Below, one piece after another: positions 12,043 through 22,739 of a stretch of 64,000 bases of DNA. Source of the DNA: Beta vulgaris subsp. vulgaris. Taxonomy: Eukaryota > Streptophyta > Magnoliopsida > Caryophyllales > Amaranthaceae. The notes below the pieces were generated by a model. That model saw nothing but the letters and a program-made list of their open reading frames with translations, did no database searches and was not told where the DNA came from. The stretch spans positions 54,821,276 through 54,885,275 of the forward strand of contig NC_079208.1 in assembly GCF_026745355.1 (NCBI RefSeq), read 5' to 3'. Position 1 is the first letter of the stretch; the number at the start of each line of letters is the position of its first letter. Both the position numbers and the translations under genes were made by a program.

Positions 12043-12416
12043 GGATTAAACTAGTCACCGAAAAAATTAACCTAGTTACTATTTGGGTTTTCTCTTTTTA
12101 ATATTGGGCCTATCATTGCCTATTTTTAGTTTAAATGTAGGCGGTCTCTTACAAGACAAATTCTTCATATTAAATTGTACACAAGATAATATGAAACATA
12201 ATCTTCTACAGAGTATAAGTATAATTCTTTCTACATTAATTGTTGCAATGATCAAATCAATGCTCTCTTTCCTCCTATATTTTTTTCTCTCCTGAGTTTG
12301 TCTTGTAAGAGACCGCCTATTTTTAAATTAAAATTAGGCAATGATAAGCCCAATATTAAAAAGAAAATTAGTTCAATAGTGACTAGGTTAATTTCTTTCG
12401 GTGACTAGTTTAATCG
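12043..12416. mobile_element. Fold-back element with ~120 bp inverted arms
   Basis: The arm at 12043-12168 (GATTAAACTAGTCACCG ... GGCGGTCTCTTACAAGACAA) is matched by the reverse complement at 12294-12416 (TTGTCTTGTAAGAGACCGCC ... CGGTGACTAGTTTAATC). About 125 bp of AT-rich spacer lies between. Single-arm relatives occur at 10439 and about 55070-55170, so the family is dispersed. No coding potential. Confidence 0.7.
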
Positions 12417-12422
12417 ATCTAT

Positions 12423-13131
12423 TTTGTTTGGCACTAGCGTTTGAGGTACCGGTTAGCGGTTTGATAAGATTATGACGCTACTTAAGAAAATTATGAGTGT
12501 TTGGTAAGATAGTAGTTGTAGTAGCGGGTAGCGGTTGGAGTAGATTATGAGTAGCGGTTGTGGAACGTTACTACAAGTAACGTTTGAGATTTAGATGTAG
12601 CGGTCTAGCAAATAAACACTATATAATAGCATAAGGTAGAATTATTAACCAATGTCGTTTTTTATTCTTTTTTCTTTTATTGTTTATTAATTGTTTTATT
12701 TTATGGCAATTTAATGTTTATTTTACAATAGAAGAGATTAATTTAAATATTTATTTTAAAGATAAGATATTTTACAAGTATTTTAGTAAAATTGGTAATA
12801 TAAATTTTTCAAGGTTGAATATTTTCTTAGATTTATACATTTCTTTGAGCAGTCGTATACTCCTTTTTGTGTAACTTCTTTGAAAAAATAAATATTGAAT
12901 TTAACTATTGAACGAACATATGAAATTGTTGTAGTTCATTTCATATTATAATAAATGTCATTTATTGTCTTTTACAATTTCAACAACTACTTTTGCCAAA
13001 CATTTCTATTAAACAATTAATTTAATCGCTAATCACTAACAGCTGCTAGTAGACAGCTAGCAGCTACCCCCAACCGCTACAGCTAGTGCAACCTCTAACA
13101 GCTACTAGAACCGTTAATTTTGCCAAACATG
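12423..13131. mobile_element. MITE, GTTTGGCA-terminus family, copy 2
   Basis: Same architecture as the copy at 2129: left TTGTTTGGCACTAGCG, right TTTTGCCAAACATG, GTAGCGG subterminal motifs and the AACGTTACTACAAGTAACGTT hairpin. Alignment by eye with copy 1 holds along nearly its full length, with point changes and small indels. It abuts the fold-back element ending at 12416. Confidence 0.75.
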
Positions 13132-13184
13132 TTAATGACTAGGTTTACTTTTATATTAAAATTATACCGTCTTTTTTAATGATT

Positions 13185-13305
13185 TTTGAATTGCCGAGAT
13201 ACTTTGATATTCTCTTCATAGGTTTAGTGAATTTTTTTTTTTTTGATAATTAATATTTTAGATTCCCTTCTCAAGAATATGCACAGGGCCTCAAACATCA
13301 TGAGA
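13185..13305. repeat. Dispersed repeat, related to 51800-51915
   Basis: GATATTCTCTTCATAGGTTT, then AATTAATATTTT, then CCCTTCTCAAGAATATGCACA and CCTCAAACATCAT recur in the same order and orientation at 51803-51915. Nature unknown. Confidence 0.6.
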
Positions 13306-13928
13306 AAGTATACTCCCAAGCCATACCCGGTATGGGACAACTTTTCCCAAACCATTTACTTGATATGATTAGATGTAGCGCAGATATAATATAATAGCTA
13401 ACTGATATGATAAGATATTGTTAAAATATGATATAAGATTTCAACTAACAATCCCCAAATAAAAATATGTGAATTTTTTTTATAATTTTATACTATTACT
13501 TTTGTTATAAAAATTACATAAATACCATGGTGTTGGACCATACCGGGTGTTGGAATATTAAAAAAGTCCCTGGCATATTTCTCAAAAAATTATAATTTAA
13601 TATTACAAATCCTCAATTAATTAAACCAATTACAACGACCATATTTTGTTTCTTCTTTGAGATACTTCCACGGATTTCAAGTTCAAGAAAATAGAAGGAA
13701 AAGTTATGACAGCATCTCGAAGCTGATATAGTCCATAGGCGATCAAAGGAAATTTTTTTGCATTCATGATAAATATTTCACCCAAAAAAAAAATCCTAAG
13801 AATAATATAGACAATTTAATAAGATATAACGTAAAATCCTCTAGGGGGTCACTTTAAAAATACATGGGACGCGAAGTTGGGCCGCAGCCCCGGGTAGCTT
13901 TACCCTTGACTACCCACAAATATCTATA

Positions 13929-13955
13929 TCTACACTAATATATTAAAAGGCGTTC
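13929..13955 (+). mobile_element. Helitron-like 5' terminus inside the left arm
   Basis: A followed by TCTACACTAATATATTAAAA resembles plant Helitron 5' ends (TC, then AT-rich, then AAAAGG). The counterpart in the right arm begins at 40408 on the minus strand. No hairpin plus CTAG 3' end was found. Captured gene fragments downstream fit a gene-carrying Helitron, but homology between the arms continues about 320 bp outside this point. Confidence 0.4.
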
Positions 13956-14613
13956 CTAAACGAGTAATGATGCAACGTGCTACTCTTGCTAAAGACATTT
14001 TAATCCATGTAATCCACATACAATAAAAAACTACAAATTGCATAGTATAGGGTTTGATTTCATGATTTCAAGGTTATATATTAAAGTCTTAACCACTTGA
14101 CAAATTATATTTATTGTTATCATTTCAAGTATAATATTAACAAATAAAGATTTTTTTTATCCGGGGACATAATCCTAGCCTAATTACTAGTTATGTTCTA
14201 TTACTCGAGCAAGACAAAATTTAACACGAGTACATGAATATATGATGCCCCTAATACGAAAAAATAGGTTATTATTAGATGGGTCATATTTGTTCAAGAT
14301 TTCTTTTGGAAACCCTTTAATTTTTTTTTTTTAGGAAATAAAAACCCTTTACTTATAATCAATAATATGCAGATTTTTTTTTAGGGAATAATGTGAAGAT
14401 CTTCCACTGCTTATCTTCTCCAAATTCCGGACTTAGAAAGTTACCGTTGCAAAATGCAAAGCTCTTTCTGGATTTCCAAACTCAGTGTAAACATTAGTTC
14501 GGCGATTAGAAGTTGAGAGAGAAAGATAAACTTTATTTCATCTTCATCCTCAATTCCCAATACTATCATTATTACTTCTTTTTTTTTTGAGGGGACTATC
14601 ATTATTACTCATC

Positions 14614-14635
14614 ATGTGTGATGTGGGCGAATTTG
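14614..14635 (+). pseudogene. Possible short first coding exon (left-arm copy)
   Basis: ATG followed by codons for Cys-Asp-Val-Gly-Glu-Phe and then G|GTAATTTC, a good splice donor. It sits after a C/T-rich leader resembling a 5' UTR (14520-14600). The right arm keeps the same exon at 39067-39046 with Asp for Glu and the same donor. Parent gene unknown. Confidence 0.35.
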
Positions 14636-14933
14636 GTAATTTCTCTTCTTTCTGTTTTGTATGTTGTAGATGTAGACCGTTTTTTATTTTTATTTTTAAG
14701 ATTTTTTATATTTCTGGGTTTTTATGATATTGTTACCAAGTTCAAAATTTGTGCTTTATATTTGAATATATTATAATATGACTTGATGATCTATGAAAGA
14801 TGGGTTGGTTTTCAGTTAATTTTCGACTTAAAGAAGAGTATTTATCTTATCAATTTTGTATACAACTCCTATATTTCTGTACAATTTATTGTTTTCATTA
14901 AGACTTAATTTTGTTTGTTTGCTGTCTTTTTAT

Positions 14934-14998
14934 TTATAATTTTGTTTGTTTCCAGTTATAATTTTGTTTGTTTCCAGTTATAATTTTGTTTGAACTTA
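14934..14998. repeat. Three copies of a 22 bp tandem repeat
   Basis: TTATAATTTTGTTTGTTTCC occurs twice with a third partial copy. In the right arm the corresponding place has fewer units. Short microtandem within an AT-rich presumed intron. Confidence 0.7.
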
Positions 14999-16207
14999 CT
15001 ACTCTGTTGTATTGTTGTTCAATCTTTTTCTGTGTTGGGTTGATAACTTGGTATATGTTTCTTTTTTGTTATTATCTTAGTATAAGAATTCTGAATTCAC
15101 CCATTTATTGAATGGTCTTTTATATTTTTGTTGGACGAATGTCTAAGTTTATGAAGTTTGAGTTAGGAAAAACAAAATTGGAAATTATTTGGGGGATAGA
15201 AGGAGTACGATATAATAAAATTGAGTAAATTAATAATGTAATGAATTGGAAATTTCCCTAAATTTTGTCTATGAAATAAGAGTCTCTGGTCTGTCAAGAA
15301 AATCACAAAATGCAATTCCTGTCTTTTAGTCGCTGTAAGTAATGACATGCTTAGTGTATTGATTTCATTCCATTTTTAAGGGATACATCATTCCTTTCTA
15401 GTTCAGGTTCTAAATCATTTCGCATTTCTTTTCTCGTGTGTTATCTTACTGATATTCTTATGGTTGTTAAGGCCTTTTCTAGTTCAGTGTAGATGTGGTA
15501 TAGAGGTGGAAAACCGGTCATTTTCTTCGGGGTCAGTTTATTTTCAGGTTGGATCTCATTGAGTTCGTTCAATTCAGGTCTATGTTCAATTAATGTATTG
15601 GCTTTTCTATTGTCATATCTTCATGGTTTTTCTTTGGTCAATTAATGGTCTATGGTCAATTTGGTCATTTCGTTCATATCAGTTTTGAGTCCTCCAGTTT
15701 TGGGTGTGGGTTGGGTTAGTAGCTGACTCTACTTTTTTTTTTCCAGATTTTACAACTCTGGTTATACATTACCACTCAATCCTTTCTGGTTATCTAAATG
15801 TGATGTTACATGTTGCAAATTTATTTATAATGTTCGTTGCATAACTTCAATCAAACTCGGGGTTTGGTTGCTGCTTTCATCTGGTTCCTGTTTTGGGGGT
15901 TTGGATTGGTTGGTAAACTTGGATATCTTTAAAGATGTCATTTCTGTTATGTATTGTTACTCGTCTGGTTATTGTCTTTTTGGTTTGCGGTCATGTGATT
16001 TGTTGTCATAAGAACGATTGGTAGCAGATCCTGCATCACATATTCACAATAAGAGAGAGGTTTTGTTAGGGTTTTGTAGTAGCTTACATTCTCTAACCTC
16101 TCTGTGTAAATTGTATTTTCTCTGTTTCCTTTCTTTGCTCTTTGCATCATGGGTATTCAATTAGTTGATGAGTCAGAGTCATTGCTATGATTCTTGAATT
16201 GTGCAGG

Positions 16208-16445
16208 TGTTTTACCTCACAGAAAAGATCATATTTTGATTGGCTGCACCTCTATTGAAGATTAGCTTCAAGGAGTACCTGCTCGTATAGAGACTTTATG
16301 GAATAAAGATATGGGTGCTCACTGGGGACAAAATGGAAGCAGCCATCAAGATTGCATCTTGTATGTGTTGCAGCATGCATACATGAAACAGTTCATTGTC
16401 AGTTCCGTAAAATATCAAATTAGAGAATTTTCATTTAATTTTTAT
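16208..16445 (+). pseudogene. P4-ATPase (ALA3-like flippase) exon fragment, left arm
   Basis: Remnant of a phospholipid-transporting P4-type ATPase, which flips aminophospholipids across membranes. After an acceptor at 16207 it reads DHILIGCTSIED, then a stop where Lys is expected (family IEDKLQ). LQGVPARIETL follows, and after a frameshift IWVLTGDKMEAAIKIAS, the conserved cytosolic IWVLTGDK motif after the phosphorylation domain. KQFIVSS (about 16388) continues as in ALA3 relatives. The stop is private to this arm, but the frameshift before the TGDK motif is present in the right arm too (37232-37502). No DKTGT or membrane segments are nearby. A decayed fragment, not a gene. Confidence 0.75.
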
Positions 16446-16565
16446 ATCCTCATATTAATTTTTTCTTTACACCTCCTTCTGTTTCTTGTTCTTTATGTGT
16501 CCTCTTGTTTTGCTTCTTTCTCTTTACACCTATCAGTTAACCCTTAATGGTGTTTTAAATTTCCT

Positions 16566-16735
16566 ATCTTGCTTGTTGCTCCTTCTTCGAATGTTGCTGC
16601 TTTGTCTCTAGAGGAGAAAAGTGTCTTTCTTGCATATTTGTATTGTAAAGAAGATTTTAGTGTTCAGAATGCTTTTGGGAACATGCAGTTCATGGTTATT
16701 CTGCTGCATTCTTTTGCAAGTTAGGATTTTCATGA
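16566..16735 (+). pseudogene. Unidentified coding remnant shared by both arms
   Basis: A frame of about 50 codons reads SLEEKSVFLAYLYCKEDF, then NAFGNMQFMVILLHSFAS before a stop. The right arm (about 37095 down to 36945 on the minus strand) preserves the same frame as SEEKSVFLAYLYRKEDF..., with an AG acceptor-like site just before it. Most differences between the arms are amino acid replacements without breaking the frame, which suggests real coding ancestry. I do not recognise the family. Confidence 0.4.
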
Positions 16736-17375
16736 GACTTGGTAAAAATGTGTGTTTATTATTTGGGGAAGTGGTGAGTAGATGGGTTGGAAAAAAGCAT
16801 AATTTTCCTGTGAAAATTGGAAATATACTATGGACTGGGTGAGGTCAAGGCCGGTGTGGAGCGTAGGTCTATTGCATTTGTGCCTTTGTAGTACATGAAA
16901 TACATTGTTAAACTGCCTTAGTTTTGTTCTTTTTATTTTTATTATTATATAATTATTTGTATGTTGTTATTGTTATTTAGTGCTGTAAATTTTGAAGTAG
17001 CTGGATTTCTCTATGTTTTTGTCATTAATGTACGCTTGGGTTTCCTTGTTTGTTTTAATAGAAGGTACAAGGTAATATGTACTTTTGAATTTTTCAAGCT
17101 GATAGTTTGAGCTACACTAACCCTTAGCAATTAGCATCATTTGACCAAGCACCAAGTGAAGCTTTTTTCTGGCCACCAGTCGATTAAGAAGCGAAGTATT
17201 GGTTACATACATTGCTTCTTTCGTGCTTATTAAGTAACTAGTCCTAACAACCTAACTCATTGCTCAACCTTATTGTGGAAAGGTTGTGATTGTGTGTTAT
17301 GATTGTGCGACATATGCTAGATTCTGCTTTACTTGCCATTCTATGAATATGCATTGGTTGTATCGCTATTCTAGC

Positions 17376-18359
17376 CATATGATAGAGCTCATTCAAATAC
17401 CCTTGCGTGCCTTCTTATATTGGTGTCCTATATGATAGAGCTCATTCAAATATTACACAAGGAAACCTGTGTATATCATCAGTATATGAAGACTGTTACA
17501 GCCTATAGGAATACTTAAGCTGAAGACTGATACATTTACAATAGGTTGAAGACTGTTACAGCCTATATATTTTTACGTTTTTTTTTTGGTGGGGGATGAT
17601 GTATGAGTTGTAGTAAGAGAAAAGGAAATAGAGACATATCCTTACTCTTGGGCTACTTCACTTATAAGATGGCCTTATGGCATATATATGATGGGAAATC
17701 AAGTATTAGCTTTGAGTAAGTTGTGTTACAATTTTATTGGACTATTTATCTAATAAGAACACAACTTTTATGCATTAGAGAGTTGAGAAGTGTGCTTGTA
17801 GAGACCTTGTCTGGTCATTCAAGTTTTGGACAGCTGTGATGAAATTCATCATGGTTCAACCATTCAAGTGCATGGCAACATATCCTTTTTCTTCCCCTGA
17901 TATTTTACTTCCATCTGATGTTGCTCTTTTTTAAGAATGGAGAAAAGAGAGGCTCCTTAGTAATGTGTTTGGATAAAGGAAGGGAAGGGACAGTGATCAA
18001 TCAATTTCCCTTTATTTTGAATTTTGATGGATGAAGAGATAGGGACAGAAACAAAAGGATCCAAATAGCAAACCAAAATCCTTCAAAAATTGTTATAATT
18101 ATTAGGGAAAACACAAACCCCTTCTCCCTTCTCCTTCCTTCACCTACCTTCTGTTTCCTTAGCCTCCCTTGAGTCTCTTCCCCTAATATTGCTCTTTAAG
18201 CACGCCATAATCTACTATCAGCACGTGTCTTTCAATTTTGGGTTATCTGAAATATACTCATCTAGTAAAAGTGGAATAAACATAATTGATGTGCAAGAAT
18301 GAAACTAGTTCAAAGATAAATGTGATGCCATTGATAACTTATCTACCTCACTTTCTGTT
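17376..18359. other. No gene recognised
   Basis: Contains a short direct repeat (ATATGATAGAGCTCATTCAA at 17378 and 17429) and a repeated GAAGACTGTTACAGCCTATA (17487 and 17548). No coding gene or terminal repeat is visible. Confidence 0.5.
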
Positions 18360-18447
18360 TTGCAGCAGATTTATATCTGTTTGTCCATTTGTCTTATTGC
18401 AGACTGTATCTTCCTTCGGTTAGCTATTGATAACTTTTTCAGTTTGG

Positions 18448-18500
18448 TGGTACCACATTGGAAAGGTGAAGGATTATGCCAAAGCGACGAGTAAATAAAA
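18448..18500 (+). promoter_or_regulatory. Plant snRNA-type promoter elements (USE-like and TATA-like)
   Basis: GGTACCACATTGG resembles the plant upstream sequence element (RTCCCACATCG), and TAAATAAAAAG resembles the TATA box about 35 bp downstream. This is the spacing of Pol II-transcribed U-snRNA genes in plants. The USE deviates at several positions, so activity is uncertain. Confidence 0.45.
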
Positions 18501-18525
18501 AGAGGTACCTAAGACTAAGCAAATC

Positions 18526-18714
18526 ATACCTTTCTCGGCCTTTTGGCTAAGATCAAGTGTAGTATCTGTTCTTATAAGTTTAATATCTGATACGTGGGTC
18601 ATTGACCCACAATTTATCTTTTAGGGGGTGGATCCACCACAATACCTTGCTATTGGGATCCTCAAGCGTCGTTCATGCATTGCACTACTGTATGGGCCTG
18701 GCGTACCCCACTAT
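18526..18714 (+). ncRNA. U2 spliceosomal snRNA, divergent near-full-length copy
   Basis: Starts ATACCTTTCTCGGCCTTTTG, the 5' end of plant U2, and keeps AAGATCAAGTGTAGTATCTG, which includes the GUAGUA branch-point recognition element, then the stem IIa/IIb region, an Sm-like ATCTTTT stretch, and a 3' half with GCATTGCACTACTGTATGGG and GGCGTACCCC. Length of about 189 nt is close to normal (about 196). The hairpin GTGGGTCATTGACCCAC carries paired changes relative to the usual GGGCC/GGCCC, preserving pairing. Stem IIa has one mismatch (ATAAG against CTGAT). Upstream are a USE-like CCACATTGG (about 75 bp before) and TAAATAAA (about 34 bp before). Could be an expressed variant or an early pseudogene. 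Confidence 0.75.
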
Positions 18715-19229
18715 CATCATTTAGAATTTTTGTATGTTATCTGGAGCCACTAGTCTTTAGTTATACAATTGGTTGCCATACATGTCGGAAAATATCTGTG
18801 TAAGGACCTTCATAATAATAACAATAGATATGCATAAGACGATAAATGGTCATACAGAATTTAGTATCTTAGCGCATCAAAATGCAGTCAGGGTTCTAGA
18901 GCCGAAATTTTTGTCCTGTTTGCTTCATAAAGTTGATGAAATCATTTTGCTGGTGTTTTTGGACCATACTGAAATTTTTGTTGCTATGTTGTTAAATGTT
19001 AATTATAGGATGGATTAGAATGCTAAGCTGGTTCCTTCCATGTAGTCAAATGGTCCTACTTGCTAGAATCACTTTTTGTTTTGCAGCAGATTTATATTTG
19101 TTTGTCTAATTGTAGAGTGTATTTTCCTTCGGTTAGCTATTGATAACTTTTCCAGTTTGGTGGTAGCACATTGGAAAGGTAAATAAAAAGAGGTACCTAA
19201 GACTAAGCAAATCATACCTTTCTCAAATC

Positions 19230-19358
19230 ATACCTTTCTCGGCCTTTTGGCTAAGATCAAGTTTATCAGTTTAATATCTGATACGTGGGTCATTGAAGCT
19301 ATTGTGATCCTCAAGCGTCGCTCATGCGTTGCACTACTGTACCTGGCGTACCCTGCTA
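19230..19358 (+). pseudogene. U2 snRNA pseudogene, second tandem copy
   Basis: Begins ATACCTTTCTCGGCCTTTTG after a partial duplication of its own first 16 bases (ATACCTTTCTC also at 19214). The stretch holding GUAGUA and the following UCUGUUC is deleted (AAGATCAAG runs straight into TTTATCAG), and the stem IIb right strand and Sm region are gone. The 3' end GCGTTGCACTACTGTACCTG remains. Without the branch-point recognition element it cannot act as U2. Confidence 0.8.
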
Positions 19359-20297
19359 TATCATCATTTAGAATTATCGTATGTTCTCTGGAGCCGTTAA
19401 CCTTTAGTGAAGCAATTGTTGCCATACATTTAGGAAAATGTCTGTGTAAGGACCTTTATAAGAATAATAATAGTCAGTCATAAGACTTTAAATCAGTCAT
19501 ATAGATATTAGTATTTAGCGCATCAAAATGCGCTGAAGGTTCCAGAGCCGAAATTTCCTTGCAAAATCTGCTTGTCCTGTTTACTTCATAAAGTTGAAGA
19601 AATCATTTTGATCAGAAAATACGTAGAGGCTGGAAGATGTAAGAGTCTTTAAGAATCAAGATTATGCTTCATGAATGTTGTGTCCCTGCACCCTAAGGCA
19701 AGTCCGAATAGCCTAAAGCTTTTTTTGATATTTGGGTCATTGTTCCTCAATGATAATAAATTCTGCAAATTTGAAGCTTTCAGCTCGTTTAAAATATTTC
19801 AAGAAATATGCAGTTAAAATACACCTTGGCACTTAAATTTTTCCGGATTCTCATAAGAACATCTACTCGGTGGATAGTTAACCCGACTAAAAACTATGAG
19901 TTGGATCAGTAGATCAGTAGTGGGTTGTTGACCCACTGGGTAGATAAAGTTTTTTCCGGATTCTCATAAGAACTTGAAGAAAGAAGAAAGCGAGCATACT
20001 CATCAAAGTCACTTTCTGAACATGATTATTTTTAGGGGGATATATGTGCACCCCCATTAGATCATTATTCAGTATATTTGAGATTATCTTATCTCATGTT
20101 CACAATTCCTATCTTTCATTTTTCAGCTATTTGAAACACATCTTATTATCTCATGTGCACCCCCATATCGAAACATGATTATTGTGCGAAATTGAGATGT
20201 CTAAAGATAAACTTGACCCCATAAAGAACTTTTCAATCACTTTCTGCTTCTGCCTTGCATCAAAGTGAAATGTAAGTCATGTGAGACTAAGTAAAGC

Positions 20298-20343
20298 ATA
20301 CCTTTCTCGGCCTTTTGGCTAAGATCAAGTGTATATATGTTCT
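20298..20343 (+). pseudogene. U2 snRNA 5' fragment, third copy
   Basis: Only the first ~46 nt match U2 (ATACCTTTCTCGGCCTTTTG through AAGATCAAGTGTATATATG). The preceding GAGACTAAGTAAAGC echoes the promoter-proximal GACTAAGCAAATC of copies 1 and 2, so it belongs to the same tandem series. Confidence 0.75.
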
Positions 20344-20932
20344 TTAGGGTGCACTATGGTCTTAATGGATATGATGGATATGTAGTGCTTCTGGTCTGGT
20401 ATGTAACTGATTGGGAGGTTTGTTTGGAATACTCACCTCTGTAAATTCTCACTTGGTAAGGATAGGATAAATAGTCAAATGAGAAGGACTTTTGGAGAGC
20501 TGTACTGTTTTCAAGTCACAAATTCTTACTGATGGGAGAAGGAGAACCTGGGTTATATTTTCCCTTTTAGGTATGAATTCTTAATTGGAAACTCCTTTGG
20601 ACTGAGAACAATCTTCATTACTTTATCATGTGGGATGGGAACAGAACAAAATCTTCTTCTACAACATCTTTGAACTCGACCATTTCGAAGTCTCTAGAGG
20701 TGACAATGAAATATAGGGGTGTTCCATGTAATATTATTTAAACTCGAGATTAATTAGTTGTATATTATTCCCTTAATGTCTGGTGTTATTGTGTAGTTAA
20801 GTCTTTATCCAAGGTTAGGTCTTTAAAGATAATGCTTTGGGTGTAAAACATGGAATTCCCACATTCAAAGTTGTTTAATGATACAGAGGCTTGGCCCCTG
20901 CGCAAGGATGACAGGAATTTTTTTTTTTTTTG

Positions 20933-21043
20933 CCTTTTTTTACCACTTACTGCAGGTTTTCTTCTTATCCGTCTGCAATCTGTTTTTTTTTTGCCTTTTT
21001 TACCACTTACTGCAGGTTTTCTTCTTATCCTTCTGAAATTCAC
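20933..21043. repeat. Tandem duplication of a ~60 bp segment
   Basis: TTTGCCTTTTTT, ACCACTTACTGCAGGTTTTC and TTCTTATCC appear twice in a row (about 20930-20983 and 20991-21043). The interval 20345-20930 otherwise shows no gene. Confidence 0.8.
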
Positions 21044-21573
21044 ATTATAATTTTGTGAGATCTTAAATCTCAAGGAAAATCATATTTGCAGCTGCTTAGG
21101 ATTAAACTTTGCACACCCATGTTATGAAATATTTATAGAATACTTTAATTGAGGCTAAAAGGATCATAATAGGGGTCTCGAAGATAAAAATTTTATTTTG
21201 TCATGAAGTTATTATAAACTGGAACTACACTGGAACTGATATATTTTTGAGTTCTTGCTTCAGAATAGGCTGCTGACATACTATTTTAGAGTGGCGAATG
21301 GAGGTTTCTATCTTGAGTTTGCATAGTAACAACTTAAGCTTGAAGCTTAGCTTTGAGATGTGGGTGATTACAAATATAAAATTTATAGAATGTTTTTAAA
21401 GAAAAAATTGATATATACAGAATCTAATCTCTTTTACAAGTTGGACTACGAGATTTGTAACTTGACTAAATTAACTAAAATAATAATCTCAATCATATAT
21501 TTCATAATAGTTGTCTTCTGTAATCAATCTAGTGACCTGAAATTACCGATTTAAATGGTGAGATAATAAAGAT

Positions 21574-22345
21574 TGTTGTAGGAAGGAGGTGAGGAGGAGA
21601 GGGAGGAGGAGGTCGAGAGGAGAGTGATGTCGGGAGGAGGGTGAGGGGGAGGGAGGCCGCGGGAGGGAGGAGGAGAGGGGTCGGGAAGAGGGGAGGGAGG
21701 GAGGCCGCGGGGGTGGAGGAGAAGGAGGTCGGGGTGGGGAGGAGGGGGAGGTCGGGGTGGGGAGGAGAGGGAGGTCGAGGGAGGGGAGGAGAGGAGAAGG
21801 AGGGAGGGGGAGGAGGGGCGGGGTGGGGAGGAAGGGGCGGGGTGGGGAGGGAGGAGAAGGGGGGGGGAGAGGGAGGGTGGGGGAGGAGAGGGAGGTCGGG
21901 GTGGGGAGGGAAGGAGAGGGAGGGAGGAGAGGGTGGGGAGGAGAGGGAGGAGAGGGTGGGGAGGAGAGGGAGGGTGGGGAGGGAGGGTGGGGAGGGAGGC
22001 CGGGGGTGGAGAGTCCCTCCCCCTCTCCGCCCTCCCCTCCCGTCCTCCCCGCCCACGGCCTCCTCTCCTCCTCCTCCCTCCGGCCCCCCCCGCCCTCTCC
22101 CCCCCACCTCCCCGCCCTCCCTCATCCCCCTCCTCCCTACCTCCCTCCCCCTCCCTCCGACCTCCCCCCTCCCTCTCCTCTTCCACCCCCGCGGCCTCCC
22201 CCTCCTCCCGACCTCCCTCTCCTCTCCTCCCCTCCCCGAGCTCCCTCCCCGGCCTACCCCTCCCATCCCCTCCCTCTCCTCCTTCCTATCCTTCCCCCTC
22301 CCGGCCTCTCTCTCCTCCTCCTCCTTCCCTATCTCCTCTTTGTCT
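21574..22345. repeat. GGGAGG-rich / CCTCCC-rich giant fold-back
   Basis: From 21574 to about 22012 the plus strand is almost purely G and A (GGGAGG, GGAGGAGAGG, GTGGGGAGG units). From about 22013 to 22345 it is almost purely C and T. The halves are imperfect reverse complements: GCCGCGGGGGTGGAGGAGAA near 21702 is mirrored by CTTCCACCCCCGCGGCCTCC near 22180. Long open frames across it, on several frames of both strands, are by-products of biased composition. It can fold as a hairpin or form G-quadruplex/triplex structures. Such a shape is also a known hazard of assembly and sequencing. Confidence 0.85.
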
Positions 22346-22739
22346 TCCTATAATATGAATATGTAATACTAATACTAACCTTAAACCCTAATACTAATAC
22401 TAACCTTATTTTTGGCAAATTTTCAACACTTTTCAAAGAAGAATTTGTTGAAGCTAAATAATTAGGACTATCAAACCTTTCAACATTATCATAGTGCATA
22501 AACAATTTTTATTTCAAAAAGAAAAGAACTCTAATGGACTTGTATTTTTGTAATAAATCAAAATTTCAAAAAAATTCTTGTCGCGATTTGCAAAACTTTT
22601 TAAAGAACAACAAAAAAGCAAGAGAAAATTTAAGAGGACAATGACAAAGATAAAAGAAACCTACAATGCACAAATACTCCATAATGATAATTTAGTTGAA
22701 TTGTTCATCTCTCAAATAACAACAACCAAGTAAACCTAG

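Larger units (their letters stand above)
13602..17375 (+). repeat. Left arm of a large inverted duplication
   Basis: From about 13602 to 17375 the sequence is collinear with the reverse complement of about 36142-40735. Matched landmarks include AAACCAATTACAACGACCAT (13623 with 40690-40712), TATCTACACTAATATATTAA (13926 with 40390-40410), GATCTTCCACTGCTTATCTT (14398 with 39236-39256), TTGTATACAAC (14857 with 38812) and GCTTTTTTCTGGCCACCAGT (17161 with about 36353-36373). The copies differ by many substitutions and small indels, so the duplication is not recent. This arm lacks the 633 bp retroposon of the other arm. Confidence 0.85.
18360..19610 (+). repeat. Tandem duplication of the U2 snRNA locus, ~700 bp unit
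   Basis: Unit 1 (about 18350-18960) and unit 2 (about 19065-19610) share the upstream block TTTTGCAGCAGATTTATAT, GGTTAGCTATTGATAAC, CAGTTTGGTGGTA and CACATTGGAAAGG, the U2-like body, and the downstream block GTGTAAGGACC, TTTAGCGCATCAAAATGC. Unit 2 has internal deletions. A third, strongly shortened relic lies near 20230-20345. The promoter-like region is duplicated together with the RNA body, so this is DNA-level tandem duplication, not retroposition. Confidence 0.8.

Noticed and set aside
19843..19973. 22 bp direct repeat TTTCCGGATTCTCATAAGAA flanking ~88 bp, as a possible insertion with target duplication
   Set aside because: The enclosed segment has no poly tail or terminal repeats; simple local duplication is as likely.
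21529..22366. Several overlapping open frames of 140-245 codons on both strands, rich in Pro, Gly, Arg and Ser
   Set aside because: They arise because G/A-only and C/T-only DNA has few stop codons. There is no domain, no splice context and equal openness on both strands.
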